Positions 13,110 to 25,650 of a stretch of 64,000 nt of DNA are shown here, piece by piece. Source of the DNA: Molossus alvarezi. Lineage: Eukaryota; Chordata; Mammalia; Chiroptera; Molossidae. Made by a program: the position numbers and the translations under genes. Below the pieces are notes generated by a model. It was not told the DNA's origin and made no database searches. It saw nothing but the letters and a program-made list of their open reading frames with translations. The stretch covers positions 105,975,890-106,039,889 of the forward strand of contig CM073889.1 of NCBI GenBank assembly GCA_037176705.1, read 5' to 3'. Within the stretch, counting starts at the first letter, position 1. Each line of letters starts with the position of its first letter.

Positions 13110-13320
13110 CATCCTTTTGTATGAGAACTGTTTAAAGTACTTCATGTATGTTTATTCCCTCATTTAATCCTTACAATATAACTAAGGAGCTGAGTATTAT
13201 TATTATCATCTTATTTCCAAGAAAAGGAAAATGAGTCACAGAGAGGTGAAATAACTCATTCCAGAGCTGGACTCCCCTGATTCGAAGGATTTTTCTCTAA
13301 CTGCCTTACCAGTGTGAGGC
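13110..13320 (-). repeat. MIR SINE
   Basis: CATTTAATCCTTACAATATAAC, GAGTATTATTATTATCATC and GTCACAGAGAGGTGAAATAAC in order: MIR on the minus strand, directly next to a plus-strand MIR. Confidence 0.72.
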
Positions 13321-13849
13321 TTAGATAATACAATTCCTAACATCCCTTACAAGAAAAAATTCCAAGACTCCACGCTTTCTCTTTCGGAGATTTCTTTTCC
13401 TTCTTACTTCTACAAATTATCTGTTTATCTCCCAGACCTCAATATAAGTTTCTTTTGGTCAGATTCTAATTATAATTTTTATACATACCTACCTCAAATG
13501 AGGACCAAATTCTATGAGTATGTTATAAGTATACTCAACGCTTTGTAAGTAAATTCCTAAAGGCAGTAACTGAATCTCGGAGACAGAAATTAATCACCTG
13601 TTGCCCTGGGGTCCATAACCTAACACTTGAGGAAACCAACATACACACTTAATAGTCAACTCAAAAGACCAGAATGAGCAAAAAATAACAAGATCAGCGC
13701 TCAAAGAGCTAATACAAGAGTGTTTGGTAACACTGAAACATACGTGCATTTTTATAGGACTTCCACAGTAGGGAAGATAAATGATGCACAGGCATGTGTT
13801 ACACAGAAGTGTGCATGTGATCCACTGGCATAGGCAGCAGACAGTCATG

Positions 13850-14085
13850 AGCGTGAGCAGTGACTACAGAATCAAACCGCTCACGTTCAAATGTGGGCTC
13901 AGCCAATTAAAAGCCCAGGACCTTGGAAACATGATTTAACCTGTATGCGCCTCAGTTTCCTCTTCTGAAAACAAGGATAATAATAGCTGCTACCTCACAA
14001 AATGGTTATAAGTTTTACATAAATTTCTATATGAAGTACACCTGGAACTGTGCTTGGCACATAATAAGTGCCACCTAAGTATAAA
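13850..14085 (+). repeat. MIR SINE
   Basis: CTACAGAATCAAACCGCTCACG, GCCTCAGTTTCCTCTTCTG, GGATAATAATAGCTGCTACC and GTGCTTGGCACATAATAAGTG in order. Confidence 0.78.
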
Positions 14086-14234
14086 CTAGTATTAACAGTG
14101 TGTGTGTGTACACATTTCTCCTCCATATTAGTACATGTACATATTTTGTGATCATTTATGACCAAACAGTTTTGTCTTCCAGTCAAGCAACAGGTGCCAA
14201 GGAAATAAACTCTTGCTGTTAAATTCAGCACGGA

Positions 14235-14437
14235 GCCCTGGCCAGGTGGCTCAGCTGGTTTGAGCACCGTCCCATATACCAAAAGGTTGCAGGTTCCATC
14301 CCTGGTCAGCACGTCTGAGAGGCAACCGATTGATGTTTTTCTCTCACATCGATGTCCATCTGTCTCTCCCTCTCCCCCTTCCTCTCTCTCTAAAATCAAT
14401 AAAATCATCCTCAGATGAGGATTTTTAAAAATAAAGT
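14235..14437 (+). mobile_element. Ves-type SINE
   Basis: Head CCCTGGCCAGGTGGCTCAG, short body, tail TCCTCAGATGAGGATTTTT. Target duplication AAATTCAGCAC-GAG with one mismatch at 14221-14234 and 14438-14452. Confidence 0.9.
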
Positions 14438-14454
14438 AAATTCAGCACTGAGTC

Positions 14455-14600
14455 ATCCTATTCACTTTTTCATTCATCCATTTAGTGAATAATAATGAAA
14501 TACCTTCTCTGGGCCAGACAATATACTAGGAACAAGGGCTACAGCAATGATGAAGGAAGACAGGTCCCCAAGGAACCTATGCCTTAGCAAGGCAGACTTT
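14455..14600. repeat. Ancient L2-like repeat
   Basis: TTCATTCATCCATTTAGTG then CTCTGGGCCAGACAATATAC and ACAGGTCCCCAAGGAACC. Confidence 0.5.
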
Positions 14601-16597
14601 AAAAATAATCTCACCCAAAGGTCATTTTTTCGTAACTTAAGAGTTCCATTCGGGACTACACATTCCGTACTGTTTATTTCTGTTGGCGTTTTAAATCCAA
14701 TGTGACCTTCTTAATAAAAAGACATTTTAAAATACAGATGTCAGAACAAGGATAACCATAAATTAAAGGCTTAAAAGTAAAAAAGAGTCATGATAAGCAG
14801 TCCAACAGACAAAACTATTTTTACTGTATTGCACAGTCGTTTGCAAAAATGTCTTCATTGTAAGCAGTAACAATAATGACAGTGACTAGGGAACAAGCAG
14901 CGGCTGAGTGAGCCTATGGCGGATTGTATTTCTATTTGTTTTTTTCAATAAAAGGAGGGGGGCCAGAGAAGGTATAAAGAAGGATAAAGTCTAACTTCTG
15001 AGAATCTGCAAATAAGTCCCCAAGTTAACCATATGCACAGCATGTTCCTATGATCAAGTATCAGCAACCAAGTGTAGGTGAGAAAAATAATAAATTTTCA
15101 GCTTTGAAGGCTGTAATAATATCACCATTATAATTCATCCCAATATATCAACACAGGCTTTACATTAACAGCCTTACGTTCAAAAATAGACATAGCACCA
15201 CCGTAACATTTCATACTTTCAGTGTTTGGAAAGAATGTCAGGGAAAGCTCCCAGCACGTGTTTCCATCAATCAGAGTAAGTGAAGAGGGGGAAACGGAGA
15301 AAAGGAAAGAATCAGAGGAAGAAAAGCACAGATCCTGCATTGTGTGGGCTGAGGGAGGATCATGTTCCAGCTCCCGAGAAACATTCTCCAAAGTTCCAAG
15401 CTGCTTCCAGACGGATTCCCGACAGCTGTTGAGTCACCAGTACTTTAAAACACACAGAGCTTTACTACAAATCCACTTCTATAGTTTTTAAACTTCAAAC
15501 ATCGTTGCTGAAGCAAGGCAGCCTGCACTGCCATCTAAAACCCCACTTCAATTTAATTGTGTTTTTTCTATTCCATGTTATCAATGTTGTCTTTTAAAAA
15601 CATGATGGTATAAAATAATATTTTATGACAGGATTCCTGCAAGGCTATGGCTGAATGCATTTCGAAATCATATTATCAATTATACTGTGAATACAATTTC
15701 TGTCAAACCAACATTCATGCTTATAGTTATAATAAAATATTCTGAGCGATTGCACTAAACTGGTCAGTTGTTTTGACAAAGTGTAAAATGTCTAGTTGTT
15801 TTGACATCCTGTAGATCTCGTCAATATATAGCTATATAGCTAGCCATCTACACCTAGCCCTGGTGTCTATTTATACCCACTGTGTGAAGAATTTCAGGAT
15901 TAGAACCCTTGCTAAGAAATGGAATTCAAACAAACAAACAAACAAAAACAGGTGCAAACTTCCCTAACAGAACCTTGTCGACATCTACATTTTCCAAGCA
16001 TTTACCAAACATTTCCTAGGCCATCTTTCGACACACTGTTTGAGCACTGAGAGAAAACTATTGCCCAGGGAAATTTAACTCAGCCAAAAGAGCCTTAAAA
16101 ACAATGCTGTAAACCCTTGCTTCGTGCCCCGCTGCTCGGGTCCCAGACCTCTCTGGAAAACAAAGTGCCGTCGTGCAGTGCCTTGGTGATGTATAGAAAC
16201 AACGGTGAGGGCATAAAATAACAACTCTCCTTTATCAATTCAGACCAGAATTGAAATCCCCATCAAATGGCATAGTGCTCCTACTCCGCTATGCAACCAG
16301 GGAGAAGAAAGAGGTTTTGTCGCCTCACCAACCTGATCCTCCCATTTCAAGAACCCACCTTGATCATCAGTGTGTTCGGATGAGCCTCTCACAACGCTCA
16401 GTAATTTTAAGTCTGAGTGATGCTTAAAGATGTGAATATGTAAAATTGAGGATAACATCTGAATCCTCATTTCTTGAAATAGAAAATGTGTGAAATGATT
16501 TGCTTTATTTACTTTAATGATTAACATGTGGATTTATTGCTTTGTTTTCTGAAAATTCTGAAAGGGAATCCTGGGGAGGAAGCACTCCATCTAGGTG

Positions 16598-16767
16598 CAG
16601 TGGTTCTCAAACTTCCTGATGCCGCGACCCTTTGATACAGCTCCTCATGTTGTGGTGACCCCCCAACCACAAGATTATTTTCGTTGCTACCTCATAACTA
16701 TAATTTTGCTACTGTTATGTCTTGGGCGACCCCCAAAGGGGTTGCGACCCACAGGCTGAGAACCTGG
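16598..16767. mobile_element. Non-autonomous hAT (Charlie-like) element
   Basis: Begins CAGTGGTTCTCAAAC and ends in GGTTGCGACCCACAGGCTGAGAACC, the paired termini typical of hAT-Charlie MITEs. Inner GCGACCC/GGGGTTGCGACCC are also paired. Flanks TCTAGGTG and GTTAGGTG form an 8 bp duplication with two differences. Confidence 0.82.
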
Positions 16768-16868
16768 GTTAGGTGGTACTCTCCGAGCATGGGCAGCACC
16801 GTCAATGATCTGTAAGATAAATTAGCAGTCGCACACAGATCTTCTCCAGCAGTGGAGTCATAATATAC

Positions 16869-17181
16869 AGTTGACCCTTAAACAACATGGGGTTTTTAGG
16901 GGCACTGATCCCTGCACAATTAAAAAAAAACCCATGTATAACCATGACTCCCCAAAAACTCCGCTGCCCTTTGGTACCCACAGGGGATTGTCTCCAGGAC
17001 CCTCGCAGATACCAAAATCCTCAGATGTTCAAGTTTCCTATTTTAGACCAATGCATACAGTCAGCCCTCCACATCCACAGACTCCCACCTGCAGATGGAA
17101 ACCCGTACAGGTATTTACTAAAACAAACCCACGTGTATGTAGACCTGTCCATTTCAAACCTGTGTTGGTCAAGGGCTGACT
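16869..17181. mobile_element. Tigger-like (TcMar) non-autonomous DNA transposon
   Basis: Left end CAGTTGACCCTTAAACAAC after a TA; right end GTTGGTCAAGGGCTGACTG is its inverted copy. The interior holds ATAACCATGACTCCCCAAAA and CAGTCAGCCCTCCACATCC, typical of Tigger-derived MITEs. Confidence 0.72.
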
Positions 17182-17578
17182 GCAATTCTTCCTGGTTCCT
17201 GCTTGCACATGAGCATATGCTGAGCGAGTATTAACCCTGGATGCTTACACTGTCCTCAATTCTGCTTCCTCTTGCTAATCTCAAGAACATCTTTTTTACT
17301 CGCTATAAAACTACTAAACCAATTGTGAAACTACCTTCTGTTCCTTGTCATAAATTATTAGCCTACTCCTGACTCGGATGACTCTTTCAAAAACCAAGAA
17401 CTGAAATCAGAGAATAATCAAGCCCAATAACTCATGCACTTTTCTAACATGGCCAATGCACTCGCTGTGGGAACAACTCCTGGTCCCCAGTACTATGCGC
17501 TGGTGTCACTCCGTCTTCTCAGTCACGCACCAGGAGAACCACCCTTCTCTAACTGTGTTTCTAAAAGTGTATAAAACA

Positions 17579-17858
17579 GCCCTGGCCGGTTTGGCTCAGC
17601 GGTTAAAGCGTCAGCCTGCGGTCCGGAGAGACCCGGGTTCGGTTCCCGCTAAGGGCACGTACTTCGGTTGCAGTTTGTCCCCGGCCCTGGTTGGTCGTGC
17701 GGGTGGCAGCCACTCGGTGTGTCCCTTTCACATCGATGTTTCTCTCTCTCTCTCTCTCCCTCCCTCCCTCCCTCCCTCCCTCCCTCCTGCTCTATCTGAA
17801 CAAAGAATGAAAAAGTGTCCTCGGGTGAGGATAAAAAAAAAAAAAAAAAAAAAGACTT
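17579..17858 (+). mobile_element. Young full-length Ves SINE
   Basis: Consensus-like head GCCCTGGCCGGTTTGGCTC, body, CT then CCCT-type array (17738-17788), tail GTCCTCGGGTGAGGAT and a 20-nt A run. Perfect 17 bp target duplication TAAAAGTGTATAAAACA (17562-17578, 17559+300). CpGs are still intact in the head, which indicates a recent insertion. Confidence 0.96.
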
Positions 17859-18689
17859 TAAAAGTGTATAAAACAAAATAGGTTAAATGCTACAGGAAGA
17901 CACTATTGTAATAATTATTTTAAAAGTTTCCTTGTACCTTGTAGAACCCAACTTGATTGCTATTTATTCTAACTTCAATATTCAAAAATATGTGTTTCTG
18001 GACTCCTCAAAGACCCTGAATTTATAGGTAGTATAACACAGGCCCCTTTATCATCCCAGCACTATTTTTTTCCAGTTTCAGAGTCCTTATTTCATCTCCA
18101 ACACTATGTTCCCCCTTACTGATTAGGACCACGGAACACAGCGGTGGTACCTTACCGAGGAACAGTTAATTTAGTAGGTACAAATATTTCAGTTACAGCA
18201 TCTTTGTTGGTAAAATTACACAGTCCAGAAATTTGGTCTCGTGTGTGCGTAATAAAGTGCCACGTATACTGACTGTGTTATATAAATAATGAAAATTAAA
18301 TTACAGGATTTTAGGGAGACATTCCAAACAATCCATTTTACTGCCAACTACACTGGGCTCATGACCAGCTGTGGAGAAAAGAATGCCCCCTCCTCTTAAA
18401 TCTTTATGTAGTCATTTTCATCGATTCCAATAAAAACGGACTGAATCGGGTATCCATTATGCCCCACCTCCTAAAATATCTGAATCAAAGTCATTATGCT
18501 TATCCCCCAAATCCTTTAACATTTAGGGCTGCATGGATTTAAATGAAATGTCCGCTCTCTCCTCACTGCCAAATGACCAAAATGCCAATGCCAAGCCATC
18601 TTCTTTACATGCTACTCTTCACACCACATGAAAACCACTCTCTCCCTCCACGGTGGGCACATACAGTCAATCACAGCTAATGTTAGTGC

Positions 18690-18920
18690 TTTTTCCTTAA
18701 ACAGGTGGCACTGTAGTCGGTGCTTTCTGTGGACTATCTCACATGCCTCTCACAGATCCATGAAGTAGGCATTATTACTCTTGCCACTTTACAGATGAGC
18801 TAACTTAGGCTCAGAGGAAACTAGACTCCGAGAGGCAGATTATCTTTTCCAAGGTCACACAGCTGCCAATTGGAAGAGTCAGGCTTCAGACTCTACAGTC
18901 TGACTTTGGAACAGTCTCAA
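18690..18920 (-). repeat. MIR SINE
   Basis: TTTACAGATGAGCTAACTTAGGC, CAAGGTCACACAGCTGCC and GTCAGGCTTCAGACTCTAC in reverse-MIR order. Confidence 0.75.
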
Positions 18921-19429
18921 CCACATCCTGTCTCCTCCGACCTGCATCAAGCCCAGTCCCAGCTCCCCTGTTTCCAGTGTCCACAGGACAGTCCACTGCT
19001 CCTTGACTCTCTGTTGCTCTTTACCTCCGAAGGGCTCTTCACTGTCTCCCCTGCACAGATTAACCTTGCACTTCACCCTTGCCAAGTCACTTTCCTCAAC
19101 TTACTTAAAACATACTTCAGAATACATCCTCCTCCTCAAAAGCCTAAGGGAAAAATGAAATAAGGGAAATCAGATTTAAAAGAAAAAGCATAAAGAGAAA
19201 AAAGTAACTCCTGGCTTCTACTTTTTCTGGTAAGACAGGATAAAACTGTATTTTCTGTACTGAATTAAGTCCTGGAGTGTTAGACTAAACAACATCAAAT
19301 GGCCATCGCCATTTTAGTCAGCTCTCAGGAAGTTCACGGTGACATACGAATGACTGAAATTCAAAGGGAAGTCCTTAACACGGGGCTCGCACGTACAAAG
19401 ACTCCGCCACTGAGCCCGTGTAAACACCT

Positions 19430-19590
19430 TACTGCATCTGACCGCGTGTCCCTACTTGTTTATACCCGTCATCTCCAACCGTGCTGCACAAAAGCTTTCT
19501 GAGGTCAGGAACTACTTTTTGCCCATCTTCGTATCCCTAACAGAAACTAGCAGAGTGCCTTACACTACTTCACACTCAGAAATTACGTTT
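19430..19590 (+). repeat. L2 3' end fragment
   Basis: CTTTCTGAGGTCAGGAACTAC, TTCGTATCCCTAACAG and AGCAGAGTGCCTTACAC follow the L2 3' end. Confidence 0.65.
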
Positions 19591-21443
19591 AAAAATCAGC
19601 GAAACTGAATTTCTGTTACATAGAATGTAGCTTATGAATAAAATTAAGGTCATTGATATATTATAAATAATTTAGGTTCAATCCTGACATTTATGACATG
19701 GAAAAAAAGACTTTACACCTATCTTAGAAAACTGGCTACTACACCTGTCAGCCCCAAGATTAATTTACTTTAAAATAAATTAACTACTGGCTTGTGACCA
19801 ATTTCTCAATGTTAAAGAGGCGTTTCTTGAGTAATTTCATTCATGCTTCTACCACCACCTTAAAGTATCCGTTCTTGTTTTTCTTTAATGGCCAGGAAGA
19901 GAAAAGTGCAGGCCACAGAACATGCCAGCACTGAACCTGAAAATGATGCAAAAATGAAACAACTGTACCAGTAATACTGTTTTGATACATCGCTTCATGG
20001 GCAAAATGCCACCGAATGGATGGCTGCGGTTCAGGGACGAGTTCTGCTGCCATCACAACAGCTGCAGAGCCCCCAGACCGAACTCCGCCTCTCCACCGCA
20101 GCTCATTTCATCCATTGTTACTCATAATATGATCTAGAGGAACATTTACAGGATCTCATACAAAGTTTAAATGTTGTTTGATGAGCGTCATTAGATATTT
20201 AAATCAGAAATGAATGGCATAGCAAGAGAAGCAATCACAGTACATGTAAAGTAGAAAACTTCCAGGGTATTCTCTCCACTTATTCACTGCTCATATTTGT
20301 GCTCGTGTAGGTCATATTAAGAACACAAACTACAGAGGGATAAAATACCATAGATGTCAAATCCTGTTTCAGGTATGTGTATATGTACCCCCACACACAC
20401 AAAAAAAACAACTCCATTATTTAGTAACACAATGGAAGTTTTCATATGAAAAGACAAGGATCATTTTTATAAGAGTAACTCAGAGATGTCAGCAAAATTC
20501 CACATTTGCCATCAACCAAAGTATTTCAATAATTCTGAAGAAAATAACGTCATATATGGCAGTCACTTAATGTCCTATTTGGGTGATTTTGTTGCCTGGA
20601 CTTTGTTTGGGTAACAATGTTTGCTTCTAATAAACCTTAAGATCAAAACTCTCATGGTATTTAACAGGAGAAAAGGCAGAGCAGCATGTAACAAATGACG
20701 ACTGTGACTTCCGAAATATACCCTTCAATACCCAAGAGCATTGCTTTAAAAATGTGCTCCCCATTCTGGAAAGGGTGCCCTGAATACAAATGAGACAGGA
20801 TAAACATTAAACATCACATGTCTTACTGTGCTTCAACTTCATGAATGTTTTGTACCAGCCTTCAAATAAATTTCAAGCTTTGGGTGGCAACTTTCAACCA
20901 AGTCCCCAAGTTCCCTGTGTTTATGTATTTACTGTCTTTCGTTTGGGAGGGAAAGTTTACAAAGCTCTGCAGTCTATTGTGTACACAGTGGATCAGTAAA
21001 TACCAAGAATGGGTAGTATGGTATATCATAATCTTCAAGGCATTCGGTGTGGGGAAGATAGTGTCGGCTCTCAGCATATGTAGATGATATAAAAGATTTA
21101 AAAGCTGTATTAAATATGCAAGTCTTAAAATAAGCCTCACAGAACCAACCCTAGGATGTTATGACCTTAGATAATATCTAACCCAATCCAAGGCAATCTA
21201 TTTTTTTCATTTGTTTTATTTACAGAAAAATAGGAAAAAAGAACGGAAGGGAAATATAGAGGGAGGGAGGGAGAAAGGTAGGTAGGTCTGATCCCAAAGT
21301 ATATATTAAAATCATATTATTAAGCATAATAATTTTGAAAATAAATATTTCTGAAAAAAGTATAGTTAGCTGGTGAATAGTTATAAAATTTTCTAATTAC
21401 AAAATAAAACAAACTAGCTCAGAATTTTAAAACGAGATTTAGT

Positions 21444-21690
21444 CCTGGCTGGTTTGGCTCAGCGGTTAAAGCATCTGCCCACAGACCAGAGTCACAGGTT
21501 CGATTCCAGTCAAGGGCACGTACCTCGGTTGCAGTTCTGTCTCCAGCCCTGGTCGGGGTCGTGCGGGAGGCAGCCAACAGGTGTGTCTCTCTCACATCAA
21601 TGTTTCTCTCTCGCTCCTTCCCTCCTACTCTATCTGAAGATAAATGGAAAAATATCCTCAGATGAGATTAAAAAATAAAAATAATAACTA
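21444..21690 (+). mobile_element. Ves SINE
   Basis: Head CCTGGCTGGTTTGGCTCAG, body and CCTCAGATGAGATT tail plus A-rich end. Moderately diverged. Confidence 0.92.
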
Positions 21691-22052
21691 AATTTGGCAC
21701 AGCATATTGAGAAGACAGAATCCTAGTTTTACTTTAAAAGATTACAAATTTTATACATTAGACTTTTGTGGGTAATGCAATTACATTCTGTACTTAACCA
21801 TTTCAGTAAAATTTAGAAATCTAATTTTCTATTCTTTTAATTTTAGTGTGGAATGAGGTTTTGTGTGGAATAAAGCAGAGCATTTATTTGGGAAGCAGGA
21901 AAAGATTTTAAGGGTTATATTACCAGTTTTATTAATTAAAGGTACACACTGAGTTCAAATTCCCTATAAATTCTTCCCTGCTTATAGTTAATAAAAGTAG
22001 TAGTGTTGTCTCCCCTGAAATCCTGTGGTATTCACAATTCTTATCACATTTC

Positions 22053-22314
22053 TTGCCCTGGCCAGTTTGCTTCAGTGGTTAGAGCATTGGCCAGAGGATT
22101 TAAGGGTCACAGGTTCGATTCTGGTCAGGGGCACGTACCTGAGTTGCAGGTTCGATCCCCAGCCTCAGTTGGGGTCATGCAGGTAGCAATCAATGAATGG
22201 GTCTCTCTCATATCAATATTTCTCTCTCTCCCCCTCCCTTCCACTCTGTCTAGAAATCAATGGAAAAATATCCTCAGGTAAGGATTAACAAAAAAATAAA
22301 TAAATAATAAAATA
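22053..22314 (+). mobile_element. Ves SINE
   Basis: Head GCCCTGGCCAGTTTGCTTCAG, two GGTTCGAT-like B-box regions, CT-rich part and CCTCAGGTAAGGATT tail with an AAAT-type end. Confidence 0.92.
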
Positions 22315-22327
22315 AAATTCTTTTCAT

Positions 22328-22545
22328 GCCCGGCTGGTGTGGCTCAGTGGTTGAACATGAACCCATGTACCCAGAGGTCGCTGGTTTGATTCCTGGTCAG
22401 GGCACATGCCCAGGTTGTGGGTCAAATCTCCAGTGAGGGGCATGTAGGAGTTGGCCAATCGATGGTCTGTCTCATCTATGTTTCTATCTCTCTCTTCCTC
22501 TCCCTTCCTCTCTCTCTAAAAATCAATAAAGAAAAAAATTTGTTT
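22328..22545 (+). mobile_element. Ves-type SINE, second subfamily
   Basis: Starts GCCCGGCTGGTGTGGCTCAG directly after the previous SINE. Ends in AAAAATCAATAAAG without the GGTGAGGAT motif, as in the older subfamily copies at 5955 and 7914. Target duplication approximately TCTTTTCA (near 22318 and 22551). Confidence 0.88.
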
Positions 22546-22749
22546 TTAAATCTTTTCACATTTCCAATATTGTGCCTTAGATTACATTTATTTGTACTCC
22601 ACTTTAAATTAGGCAATTCACTTATAAGACCTCTAAAAACATGATTTCTCATTTGTTAATATAAATCAGTTTAGATTAGCCAACAAATAGCAGAGGCAGC
22701 CTATCAATACAAAGTCTGACGAGTGAGGAGATCAACAGCCAGGTGTTTC

Positions 22750-22992
22750 TTTTCTAAGGGTAGTCTTTTTTGTTGCTTTTTGTTTTGTTTTTAAAGAATA
22801 GTTTGTTGATTTTTAGAGAGAGAGGAAGGGAGAGGAAGAGAGAAACGTTGATATGAGATCAGCTTCCTCCTGCACACCCCCTCTACCAGGGATCGAACCC
22901 ATAACCTAGGTATGAGCCCTGACCAGCCATCGAACCAGCAGCCTTTGGTAAACTGGACAGCACTCTAACACTAAGCCCCACTGGCCAGGGCT
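22750..22992 (-). mobile_element. Ves-type SINE
   Basis: On the minus strand the head AGCCCTGGCCAGTGGGGCTTAG lies at about 22992. The body and CT region follow, and the tail is T-rich on the plus strand near 22765-22800. Flanks ACAGCCAGGTGTT / ACAGCAGGGTGTT resemble a degraded target duplication. Confidence 0.88.
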
Positions 22993-24394
22993 ACAGCAGG
23001 GTGTTGCTTTCCCTTTCTTTGTTCAAATCAAAACTACTTCAGCTGGATGTCCTAACTGCAGGTGACTTTTTTCCTGATGAATGCTCATACTTCAATTACA
23101 TTTAAATACTTCACAAAGGAAAGATGTTTTGGAGAGCTAGCTCTCCTTTACGTTTCCTTTCCAAAAATTTTTTGTCCTTTCACAGAACTTTAGAGGCAAG
23201 TGATTCACTCAACCAGCATGTGTTCTTGAGTTAACAATAACTTGTTAAACCTGAAAACTCAACTCACAAAACCCAACCTGCAAAATCATGAAAACATCAT
23301 CCTACAAATTCAAACAACCTGAATACTAAAAGCAAGCTGCCTCTCCAGCCAGTGAAAGCCATCAGTTTGACTACCTGAGCCAGATGAAACTCTCCAGCAG
23401 AATGAGTTTTCAAATTAATTTGGTCGCTAGTGTATCCCTACATCCAGTGCACAAAACACAGTAATTCAACATAGATGGGTAGAAATCATACTCTGGTGAC
23501 ATTTTCAGAAATTTCACTTTTATCTAATAGAAAAACATCTGGGGTGGAGAATTGATTTGATAGTACTGACGTTGCAGATTTGCAAAAAGGATGAACATTA
23601 TACCGTACACCATGCAGTCCCTCACCAACCTGCCCATGGATATTTTATGTACATTGTATGCGTTCTCATAAAAACGGTTGTTATCCAATTCTTACAACCA
23701 CCAGAATTAAAGCTATAAAACTCTCAGTTAAAATTGAGGTAGAGAAAAGTCCCTAATCCTTCTTTCTCAATATGTTACATCAAATGTCTTTTAGTAACTG
23801 CATTAGAAAGCAATTACAGCTTAATAGCTGTCTAAACCCATTATCAGTGTACATTTAACCTTTCAATATTTAAAGATAATATTTAATTTGAGCAAATTAA
23901 TGGACTGCCTGTGAGACCAAATACATCTATTTAGTCTTTCTGGTTTTCCATCAACGATATTTCTCTTTAGAGACAGGGTCTTGTGACAAGAAGTCTGGTA
24001 AAAATGGAGTTCTTTCTATTTGTAGTTTAAACAGAAATTAATAAATGAGAGGCCAACCTCACCCCAAATGAGAACTAATGTCCTTATTAACTGAAAGTGC
24101 CTTCTACCATTATCAAAGCTGCTTTTAATTCTTTGCAGATTAATTTGTATATCATCAATAGTTAAGTGAGCTTATATACCTTTATCTTCCAATGAGATTT
24201 TTAAAATTCCAAATTGTTTAATCTCTCTGACTTTAAAAGGACTGAGTGGTTTCCCAGAACAGCATTTTTTCCCCCCACAGTGCCCTGTATTTCACATCCC
24301 CCTTTCAGGAATAATACTGTTTAAGAACTATAATAATGGCTTCAGCACCTCAATATTTTCAGAGACGAGATCAATCAGCAAAAACACCATTGTA

Positions 24395-24418
24395 AAAAAA
24401 AAAAAAAAAAAAAAAAAG
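24395..24418. repeat. Poly-A tract
   Basis: A run of more than 20 A without a recognisable retroposon body in front of it. Confidence 0.8.
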
Positions 24419-24662
24419 TAGCCTAATTTCCCAATAGTATAATAATAAACACATAAGTAAAATATTAAATTAACACAGTAGGTCTTCAAATACTAATAGG
24501 CAAATGCAAATTCTCCAACTAAACAGATTCATGTTTTAAGGCCTACTGTATTGAGAATTTCAAAGAGAAATTTTTCCATAGTATAATATATATGTACACC
24601 ATGTTACCTTTCTTTCCTTAAGAAAAAGGTTAAAATCAATTGCTCATTAAAATAAAATTACT

Positions 24663-24900
24663 GCCCTGGCCGGTTTGGCTCAGCGGTTGGAGCGTCCGCC
24701 TGCGGTCCAGAGAGACCCGGGTTCAGTTCCCGCTAAGGGCATGTACCTCGGTTGCAGTTTGTCCTCGGCCCTGGATGGTTGTGCGGATGGCAGCCACTCG
24801 ATGTGTCCCTTTCGCATCGATGTTTCTCTCTCTCTCTCTTCCTCTCTCTCCCTCCTACTCTATCTGTACAAAAAATGGAAAAATGTCCTCGGGTGAGGAT

Positions 24901-24917
<17 letters not shown>
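24663..24917 (+). mobile_element. Young full-length Ves SINE
   Basis: Consensus-like head and body, CCTCGGGTGAGGAT, then an AAAT tail. Perfect 12 bp duplication AATAAAATTACT at 24651-24662 and 24918-24929. Confidence 0.95.
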
Positions 24918-24931
<14 letters not shown>

Positions 24932-25074
24932 ATCATCTCATTTCATTACTGTTATTCATTTCAAGTGCATTAGCATCTACAAATCTGGAAACTGAAGAGA
25001 ATTTTGTTGGCATCTTAGTCGTATTTTGACAGGTTAAAATAACTCTGGTGTCAGTAAAGTACTTTAAGAATAAT

Positions 25075-25650
25075 TTAAAATTGTCCCCAGTACTCACTCC
25101 TCCCATTTCCAACTTTGTGTAAGTTCCTGTGGCCCCTGAATCCAAGAACAAGTTCCTCATCATCCAAGAGCACCTGTCTCTGTCCCGCCCAACTCCTAAT
25201 AATGCATCAACCAAGCCATATGTAAATGTACAACTATGTTGAAGGAGGGTCACTGAGAAGACACAGCTGCCGACTGACCCGTGAGCTGGACCCAGGCCAT
25301 CGGAGTACCGAAGAACCTCACTGGCTCCCCTGTGCTTGAAATGTATGCTCTGCCCACCATTCTGGTAGCCAAAGCTGTTTCAAGGACACAGCCTTGAGAG
25401 AATAGGCGTTGTTTGGACCATTTGGACTGATACATGACTGAATCCCCTTAAGGCCTCTCTATAAACTTTAAGATTCTGATGGGCAGGTGTGGAGATCCAC
25501 GACAAGACTGCATATAAGTTCTCTTGCTTATAAAATCTACCACTACCAATCTGGAGTGCTCTGCCCTTCTTCCGTCTCTCCTTGCCCTCTGTGTATGGGG
25601 GCCAGTCTGTGAACCAACAAATTCCTGTTTGGTCCAACAATTTTCTCCCT
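25075..25650. mobile_element. Possible LTR fragment
   Basis: GC-richer than its surroundings with a TATA-like TTATAAAATC at about 25528, a pyrimidine-rich downstream segment and an end GTTTGGTCCAACA. This resembles the U3-R-U5 order of an old LTR, but I could not fix ends or a target duplication. Confidence 0.35.

Noticed and set aside
14226..14300. tRNA-like A and B boxes in many places
   Set aside because: These are heads of Ves SINEs with bodies, tails and target duplications, not functional tRNA genes.
15810..15850. Palindromic AGCTATATAGCTAG-type sequence as a possible Helitron end
   Set aside because: No Helitron start (TC...) or hairpin plus CTRR end in the right relation; probably a chance AT palindrome.
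19841..20056. 71-codon minus-strand frame beginning MMAAELVPEPQPS
   Set aside because: A retropseudogene was considered because the sequence around 20000-20100 is GC-richer, but there is no A tail, target duplication or recognised protein.
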